From assembly GCA_905182985.1 (NCBI GenBank), contig CAJJDN010000199.1, positions 43,865-61,320 of the forward strand: DNA of 17,456 bases, in the 5' to 3' direction. This DNA comes from Paramecium sonneborni (lineage: Eukaryota; Ciliophora; Oligohymenophorea; Peniculida; Parameciidae). Below, one piece after another: positions 11,818-17,456 of this stretch. Within the stretch, counting starts at the first letter, position 1. Every line of letters begins with the position of its first letter. The notes beneath the pieces were generated by a model. That model did not search any database. It was not told where the DNA came from and saw only the letters and a program-made list of their open reading frames with translations. The translations under genes and the position numbers were made by a program.

Positions 11818-14295
11818 ATGGAAAACTTTGGGTGGAAAAATTAATAATAAACATCACTAGTAAAGAATTAATCAAGTAATAGAAATTTATTTAAAAGAGA
11901 ATAGAAAAAAGATAAGTAATTAAGAAGATTGTTAAAATAATTAGTTGAAAATCAATAAGCGAAATAAAATATAGCAAATACTTTAAATATATTTGAAGAA
12001 GCTTTATAATATTATGATTTTGCAATTTAAAGAAATCTAGAAAATGCAGCTGTAGAGAACAATAAAACTAAAATTTAATAATAAAAAAATTAAGATCTAT
12101 TAGCAGAAGCCTATTGTATTAGGAATAGGCAATTTATTTAAATCCTCAAAATGATAAATTTTTTTGCAAAAAAGGTAAAATAAATTTAATATTGGAATTA
12201 AGCAAACTTGTTGTACCTATTAAATTAATTTGAAGAAGCTTTATAAAATTATGATTACGCAATTAAAAGAAATCCTTAAAATGCTAAAATTTATAATAAT
12301 AAAGGTAAAATAAATTTAACAAAACAATTAAGCAAATACTTTTACTTAGTTAAATCGATTTAAAGAAGCCTTATAATGTTACGATTAAGCAATTTAAATA
12401 AATCATCAAGATGACTAATTTTATTTTAATAAAGGTAAAATTAAATATATTAAAAAAATATAGCATTAGTATTAAACAAAGTAAATAGATTTGAAGAAGC
12501 ATTATAATATTTTGATTAAGCAATATAAATAAATCCTCAAGATTCTTCATATTATTTTAATAGAGGTAAAATTAAACCAAGAATTAAATATAGCAAATAC
12601 ATTAAACAAATTAAATCGCTTTGGAGAAGCTTTATAATATTATGATTATGCAATTTAAAAAAATCCTGAAATTGAGAATATTTATTTTTATAAAGGTGAT
12701 ATATAAATTTAATAATGGAATTTAGCTAATACATTAGTATAGTTAAACCGTTTTGAAGAAGCTTTATAATATTATGATTATGCAATTTAAAAAAATCCTG
12801 AAAATGCTGATATATATAACAATAAAGGTAAAATAAATTTAATATTACCTTTAAGCAAATACGTTAGTATAGTTAAATCGATTTGAAGAAGCTTTATAAT
12901 ACTATGATTATGCAATTTAAAAAAATCCTGAAAATGCTGATATATATAACAATATAGGTAAAAAAAATTTACTAAAAAAATAAAGCAATGCCGTTAACCT
13001 AATTAAATAGAATTAAAGAAGCTTTGTAATATTGTGATTGGGCGATATAAAAATATCCTCAATAAGCTCTCTTTCATTTCACTAAAGGTAAAATTAACGA
13101 AAAATACATATAGCAAATACATTAAAAAAATAAAATCGATTTGAAGAAGCTTTATATTATTATGATAATGCAATTAAATATAATCCTGAAAATGCTTATT
13201 CCTATCATAACAAAGGCAAAATATATTAATAATTAGTTTAAGCAAATACTTTAACATAATTAAATCATCTTTAAGAAGCTTTATAATATTATGATTATGA
13301 AATTTAAAAAAATCCTGAAAATGCTCTTTTTTATAATCATAAAGGTAAAATAAATTTTATAATATAATATAGGTGATACATTAGTATAATTAAATCAATT
13401 TGAAGATGCCTTATAATATTATGATAATGCGATTTAAAAAAATCCTGAAAATGCTGATTTCTATAATAAGAAAGGTAAAATACATTTAATAATACCTTTA
13501 AGCAAATACGTTAGCATAGTTAAATCGATTTAAAGAAGCTTTTTAATATTATGATGATGCAATTTAAAAAAATCCTGAAAATGCTGATATATATAACAAT
13601 AAAGGTAAAAAAAATTTAACAAAACAAAAAAGCAAATACTTTAACATAGTTAAATCGTTTTGAAGAAGCTTTATAATATTATGAATTTGCAATTTAAAAA
13701 AATCCTGAAGGGGCTGGTATATATTTTAATAAGGGTAAAATAATTTTAATAAGACAATTAAGCAATTACATTAGAAAAGTTAAATCTACTTGAAGAAGCT
13801 TTATAATTTTATGATTATGCAATTTAAATAGCACCTCAAGAATCTTCATATTATTTAAATACAGGTAAAAGTTAATGAAAATAAAATTTAGCAAATTTAT
13901 TAGCCAATCAAAACCGATTTGAAGAAGCCTTATAGTATTATGATAGTGCAATTTAATGTAACCCAGAAAATGCTGATTTCTTTCATAATAAAGGTAAAAT
14001 AAAAATTTAATAATAAAATTTAGCAATTTTATTATTAAAATTAAATCAGTTTGAAGAAGCTTTATTGTGTTTTGATAATTCAATTTAAATATATTGTAAT
14101 GATATTTTTTTTAGTTACAATTAAGCAATTGTAGAAGAAAAGTTTAATCGATTTGAAGAAACTTTATACTATTAGGGTTATGCAATTTATAAAAATCTTT
14201 AAAATAAAAATCATGAGGATGGAAAACAAATTGAATCAGTTTTAAATAAAAACTCAATATATTTATCATTCGATAATTCCTATTAATAAATTTGA
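11818..14295 (+). CDS. TPR-repeat protein with one micro-intron per repeat
   Basis: The start chosen is ATG 11818 (MENFGWKNQQQTSL...), after an upstream in-frame TGA at 11791; the stop is TGA 14293-14295. A basic, Gln-rich N-terminus of about 50 residues is followed by about 17 TPR units of 34 codons, consensus FEEALQYYDYAIQKNP then ENADIYNNKANTLVQLNR. TPRs are helix-turn-helix protein-interaction scaffolds; the partner is unknown. Fourteen introns of 26-30 nt must be removed to keep the frame, leaving exons of exactly 102 nt. If the first candidate (12175-12202) is retained and the other 14 removed, the ATG-to-TGA length is 695 codons, exactly in frame. The first two units are degenerate: one lacks three codons, one has an exonised intron and a deletion. 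Gln is almost always TAA or TAG. The frame is intact overall, so the gene may be functional. Confidence 0.82.
11974..14154 (+). repeat. TPR array of about 130-bp exon+intron units
   Basis: The unit is 102 nt of exon plus about 28 nt of intron. Intron positions and lengths: 12175-12202 (28, possibly retained), 12305-12332 (28), 12435-12463 (29), 12566-12593 (28), 12696-12725 (30), 12828-12855 (28), 12958-12985 (28), 13088-13113 (26), 13216-13242 (27, GC donor), 13345-13372 (28), 13475-13502 (28), 13605-13632 (28), 13735-13762 (28), 13865-13891 (27) and 13994-14023 (30). All are phase 1, splitting the Ala (or Gly) codon that follows the conserved Asn-Lys. Donors are mostly GTAAAA; acceptors are TAG or AAG. 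Introns are more diverged between units than exons are. The final junction (around 14122-14126) has no intron. Confidence 0.82.
12068..12094 (+). other. Former intron, donor lost, now read as exon
   Basis: This 27-nt stretch sits where each other TPR unit has its intron and ends in TTAAG like them. Its first bases are CT instead of GT, so it should not be spliced. Being 27 nt and free of TGA, it is read through as nine codons (TKIQQQKNQ region) without disturbing the frame. Confidence 0.6.
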
Positions 14296-14369
14296 ATGAT
14301 TGTAAAATTTTATATACAATTTATTAATATATTTCTTATTTATATATAAATTTTATTATCCTATTATTG
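14296..14369. other. Short spacer after the TPR gene
   Basis: This is AT-rich sequence immediately 3' of the TGA at 14293-14295. It should contain the 3' UTR and polyadenylation site, but no specific signal can be defined. Confidence 0.3.
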
Positions 14370-14576
14370 ATGGGAACAATAAAATATGATTAGCCAAACA
14401 AGATGATCGTCCCAAATGGCATACTGCTACAGATTACTGTAAGCGTTTTAATTTTGGTTTGCCCATTAGTAGGAGTTGTCTAAGATAACTAGAAACAATT
14501 GTCTCAGCAGGCAGAGAAAAATGGATAGAATAACCAGTTGAATCTGCATGACATCTTTATGTTTTTATTTTTTTGA
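14370..14576 (+). CDS. Possible small single-pass membrane protein (68 aa) or structured RNA
   Basis: ATG 14370 to TGA 14574-14576 gives 68 residues: a polar start MGTIKYDQPNKMIVPNG, a hydrophobic span ILLQITVSVLILVCPLVGVV (about residues 18-37) that could cross a membrane, then a Gln/Asn-rich tail. The interval 14387-14555 is clearly richer in GC than its flanks. Against this reading, other frames on both strands are also open, and third-position GC is lowest in a different frame (the one containing RPKWHTATDYCKRF) and in the matching minus-strand frame. Several hairpins also suggest an RNA. I do not recognise any homologue; the coding call is tentative. Confidence 0.3.
14388..14570 (+). ncRNA. 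Alternative reading: structured RNA candidate
   Basis: In an otherwise AT-rich spacer this island has a stem GCTACAG / CTGTaAGC with an ATTA loop (about 14426-14444), a short stem GTTGTC-TAA-GATAAC (about 14475-14490), and the near-palindrome GAAACAATTGTCTC. T-runs follow from about 14561, which could end a polymerase III transcript. No known RNA family (tRNA, snRNA, SRP, RNase P) is recognised. It overlaps and competes with the small-ORF call. Confidence 0.22.
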
Positions 14577-14929
14577 TAAAAAAATAAAAATATTTTGAAT
14601 TTAATAAAAAAGCATCAAAATCATTTAATTTTGTTAATTACAATAGATTTCATTTCCAATCAGCAATCCCCCTGAAAATATCATAAAATATTCATAAGTA
14701 ATATCACAAATTATTATTTACATTAAAATTGTTAAATTACAAACTTTTTTAGAATCTTCCTATGTATCATGAAACAAGAACCAGAGTTTTCACTAATTTA
14801 ATTACTCCAAATTTATGTAGCTATCATAAATTCGGTGATAAATAATAAAATTATATAGCTTTTAATTACAAAGATTTTACATATATTTTAGATATAGTTT
14901 TGTTAAGCGATTTAAGAAATTATATTGGA
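14577..14929. other. AT-rich spacer, nothing seen
   Basis: I found no coding motif, repeat or structured element on either strand. Confidence 0.45.
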
Positions 14930-15230
14930 TTGTTTTTTTTTCAATTTCAGCATTGACAATTTCCTCAATTCATGAAATTTCAAATTCTTTAGCTGCTAGA
15001 ATAAAAATACACAAATGTATTAATGTCCTCATAAAATATTCTTTTGCTTTCTAGTAAATCTAAGATTCTAATCTATCTTAGAATTCTTTAGAAACTAAGC
15101 ATGAATTAGATGTTAAATTGCACATCATATCCCAGTTAATATCTTTCTCTTCAACATTTTATTTTTGATTCTAATATGTTCACTTGCCTTATTAATATAT
15201 CTCTACTTCTAATCTTTCATATTATATTAT
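14930..15230 (-). pseudogene. Unrecognised coding remnant
   Basis: On the minus strand, ciliate code, one frame reads NVEEKDINWDMMCNLTSNSC then LVSKEFQDRLESQIYQKAKE and YFMRTLIHLC, with a mixed charged/hydrophobic composition typical of real protein. It is bounded upstream by an in-frame TGA (preceded by YERLEVEIYQQGK) and downstream by a TGA after AAKEFEIS, beyond which the frame reads IEEIVNAEIE. A 17-nt GT...AG-like stretch sits near its 3' end. I cannot assign a family. It may be a fragment of a helical or coiled-coil protein. Confidence 0.33.
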
Positions 15231-15834
15231 TTTATAATTTGGAAGTTAGATAAATTGAAAAATTCAATCTTTCAATCCAAATTAAAATAAATTTATAATG
15301 ATTCCAAAACTTTAAATTTATCCAATAATAGCTTTATTATTAGTTCTTCTTCATTTCTCTTTGATATAATGATTGAATAAGTTATGTGAATTATTAAACA
15401 GTAATTTTTATGTTTAATAATTATTTGCTACCATATAAAATTTATTTAAAATTTAAAATCTATAAATAAATTTCGCTTAATTTTTGAATTGTCTTAAATA
15501 ATTATAAAATTATTGATTATAAATTTAAGGCAATTTAGAAGAAATAAGATTAAATAAGAGTTTTTTCTTCTAAAATTAGATATTATCATAAGTCGAAAAA
15601 TAATTGCTACTATAATAATTCTTAGTGATTTTAAAGTTTAAAGTTAAAACTAACCTTATCTTAAATTTGTCTTAGGAATAAATTTACTAAAATAACTAAA
15701 AGACATATATATATAATTTTATTTGTGTTGATTTACTTGAAAAATTGAAACTTATTTTTAATAATTAGTTTTTATTAAGTGTTAACCTAAAACAATAATC
15801 TCTGTATATGTAAATTTATTTAATGATTTTATTT
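15231..15834. other. AT-rich spacer
   Basis: No gene is supported. The minus-strand frame of the neighbouring TPR gene remains open into this interval for many codons, but the translation becomes low-complexity and no repeat is recognisable. Confidence 0.4.
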
Positions 15835-17077
15835 TCAAAGCTTCTAAACTTTAATTAATTACTTAATCTTAGATTTAAAATAATGCTTTTCCTAATTTTT
15901 GCATACTGATCATTTGGATCAATCTTTAGATATTTTTCATAAAATATCAACGCTTCTGCATATTAGTTTGGTGTTTGTATAACGTAATTTATCCATGTGA
16001 AATTTAAGCAACCCTAATTGATTAATTGTCATCTATACCTTTGCAATATAATGGCAATTAATATTAAGGATCGATCTCTAAGGCTTTATCTGCCTATATA
16101 ATTGCTTCCTTATATTATTTAAGCAGTCTTAAACAATCCGCTAAAACATATAATAGAGATTCTACCTTTTAATACAATGATAATTTATTGTTAGGATTGA
16201 TTTCTAAGGCTTTATCTATCCAAATAATTGCTTCCTTATATTCATCAAGCATAAATAAACTAATCCCTAAACCTTTAAAATTGTAGATATCCCTTTGCCT
16301 TTCATTGTGTCTTCATGTTTAGGATCGATCTCCAAGGCTTAATTTGCTCATTAAATCGCTTCCTTATTTATAATAAATCAATTTGACCATATTAAATAAA
16401 CAATACGCTAAAACATATTATAGAAATTCTACCTTTGTAATACAATGATAATTAATTTTTAGGATTCCAAATTAATGCTTAATCAAAATGTTTGATTGCT
16501 TCAAATTAATCATTATCATTCAGCCATAATTCATACCCTAATTTTTAATTTTTGATACCTTTTTGATATATTTCTTAAGATTTTTGGATATCACTATTGG
16601 ATATTTGACAATAGTTTAATTAAGATATGTTTAAATCTTAATATAAATATTTTGATTAATATTGAAAATTTTGGGAAGATTTAGTAATTTGAGTTTCAAT
16701 TTTAGCTCCAAAGGATTTGAATAGGATTACTTATTCAAAAAAAAATTCATTTATTTTGAATTTAAGTTTAGAAATTATTCTTTTGAACTTTGAAATTTTT
16801 CTCTGATTCCTCCAATTAATTAATTAAACGATTAATAAACTAAATCTATGATTTATTTCATTCTATTAACAAAATGTTCACATTCTTAATAAGCTTTTTC
16901 AATATGTTCCAATAAAATCGGCAATTCATATTAATATTAAGGATGAGAACCAGGCATTCCCTCTCTATTGTATTACATAAAAAATAATCTGTTTGTTTTG
17001 CATTCTTCAAAGCAAATTAATTTTACGTTGTTGTCATGTTCCTGATTTGGACAATTTATGATTAAATCTTGTAACAT
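15835..17077 (-). pseudogene. B-box-like / coiled-coil / TPR gene, broken in the TPR region
   Basis: The minus-strand start is ATG 17077-17075 (MLQDLIINCPNQEHDNN...). The first ~35 residues have a degenerate zinc-finger pattern (C-x4-H, then C-x3-C, then a late H) like the B-box-type N-termini of Paramecium repeat proteins. A helical/coiled region of about 120 residues follows, then YQKGIKNQKLGYELWL, the entry into TPRs, and FEAIKHFDQALIWNPKN. A 25-nt intron (16432-16408) fits the next junction. Beyond it, TPR units such as YKEAIIWIDKALEINPNN, YKEAIIQADKALEIDPQY and AEALIFYEKYLKIDPND lie in different frames. One-base A-run contractions occur at 16305-16306 and 16167-16170. A TGA replaces an expected Trp codon near 16350. 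The spliced frame from the start ends at TGA 16315-16313. Likely a pseudogene, unless the shifts are sequencing errors. Confidence 0.68.
16408..16432 (-). other. 25-nt intron in the minus-strand TPR gene
   Basis: It begins GTAGAA and ends TTTTAG on the minus strand, 25 nt. Removal joins Lys-codon AAA + G to CG, giving KAYCLF, the same codon position used by introns in the plus-strand TPR gene (after N/Y-K, phase 1). Similar stretches recur in the next two units (16166-16142, and about 16044-16020), so this gene also had an intron per TPR. Confidence 0.55.
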
Positions 17078-17195
17078 TAATTTTTATCTAAATTATATCA
17101 ATTTCTATTAAAGTACTTCTTCTTTATAATTATATATTATTTGTTTATTTAATAAATATCACTCCTCATTCTTCATATTTATTTTATGTTTCGCC
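17078..17195. promoter_or_regulatory. Putative shared upstream region of two divergent genes
   Basis: This 118-bp AT-rich gap separates the minus-strand start at 17077 from the plus-strand start at 17196. Short divergent intergenic regions of this size are normal in compact ciliate genomes. No specific motif is identifiable. Confidence 0.3.
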
Positions 17196-17456
17196 ATGTT
17201 GATATTTAAAAACATTGCTTTAACATTCAATTCTTCACAAAATAAATTTAAACTGATTGAACAAAGTTTTCGATATTTAGATGCCACGCATTACATGCAA
17301 ATATTTTTTATGACTAAAAAAGGGATGAAAAAGAATTCATACTTGGATTTCGTCCATAAAGTGCTGAATTACTCGAATTTGAGCAAACATGCTATGAAGA
17401 CTTTATTTGAAAGTACCTTAAATTACTTATAATTTAGACAGGAAACAGTTTTTGTA
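17196..17456 (+). CDS. 5' part of an unrecognised gene, running off the window
   Basis: ATG 17196 opens MLIFKNIALTFNSSQNKFKL and later FVHKVLNYSNLSKHAMKTLF. Under the standard code it would stop at TAA 17430-17432; under the ciliate code this is Gln and the frame continues FRQETVFV to the window end without a TGA. Base composition is less AT-rich than its surroundings and Gln codons are mainly CAA/CAG, unlike the neighbouring genes. No domain is recognised. It is divergent from the minus-strand B-box/TPR gene. Confidence 0.42.

Noticed and set aside
13766..14083. Minus-strand 105-residue frame open in the standard code
   Set aside because: It is the antisense shadow of the plus-strand TPR repeats. 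Its apparent internal repetition (NTIKLLQ/NTIRLLQ) simply mirrors the 130-bp unit.
11974..14154. CRISPR-like array (regular ~130-bp repeat with short variable spacers)
   Set aside because: The conserved part is 102 nt and codes for TPRs. The variable part has splice-site ends, and the genome is eukaryotic.
14388..14560. tRNA, snRNA or telomerase RNA in the GC-elevated island
   Set aside because: No cloverleaf, no recognisable snRNA or C/D-box pair, and no telomeric template could be placed.
8128..16360. TGA decoded as tryptophan (karyorelict or heterotrich-type code)
   Set aside because: Intact GKW repeats use TGG consistently, and the TPR gene ends at a TGA exactly where homology ends.

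Overview
The window reads as ciliate nuclear DNA, most likely from Paramecium or a close relative. It is very AT-rich. Real proteins appear only when TAA and TAG are read as glutamine and TGA is the sole stop. Coding stretches are interrupted by tiny GT...AG introns of about 21-34 nt. A standard-code ORF scan therefore finds almost nothing real here. The species assignment is inferred from code, intron size and protein families, not from a database match.

Layout: 1-2246 is gene-poor, with one kinase-like remnant on + (773-1087). 2247-5066 (-) is a protein of MORN-like G-x-Y-...-G-x-K-x-G-K-W repeats with about 17 micro-introns. 5067-6147 is mostly empty apart from a decayed fragment on - (5551-5866). 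6148-9410 (+) holds the eroded remains of at least two genes: an unrecognised helical protein, then a MORN-like/WD40 protein. 9800-11593 (+) contains open but broken frames that may be one decayed helical-repeat gene. 11818-14295 (+) is the best feature: a TPR protein of about 17 units in which almost every 34-codon unit carries its own intron at the same codon position. 14370-14576 is a short GC-elevated island with a possible small membrane ORF or structured RNA. 14577-15834 is mostly empty, with a remnant on -. 15835-17077 (-) is a B-box-like/coiled-coil/TPR gene broken by frameshifts and a TGA. 17196-17456 (+) is the start of a divergent gene running off the window.

No pathway links these genes. 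They belong to the large paralogous repeat-protein families (TPR, MORN-like, WD40) typical of Paramecium. The density of broken genes and long empty stretches is unlike a compact ciliate somatic (macronuclear) genome. It fits germline-limited or subtelomeric DNA, or an assembly with homopolymer errors. The most notable observation is intron amplification together with the repeat unit in two unrelated repeat genes, plus signs that introns whose donor decayed survive only where they are frame-neutral.
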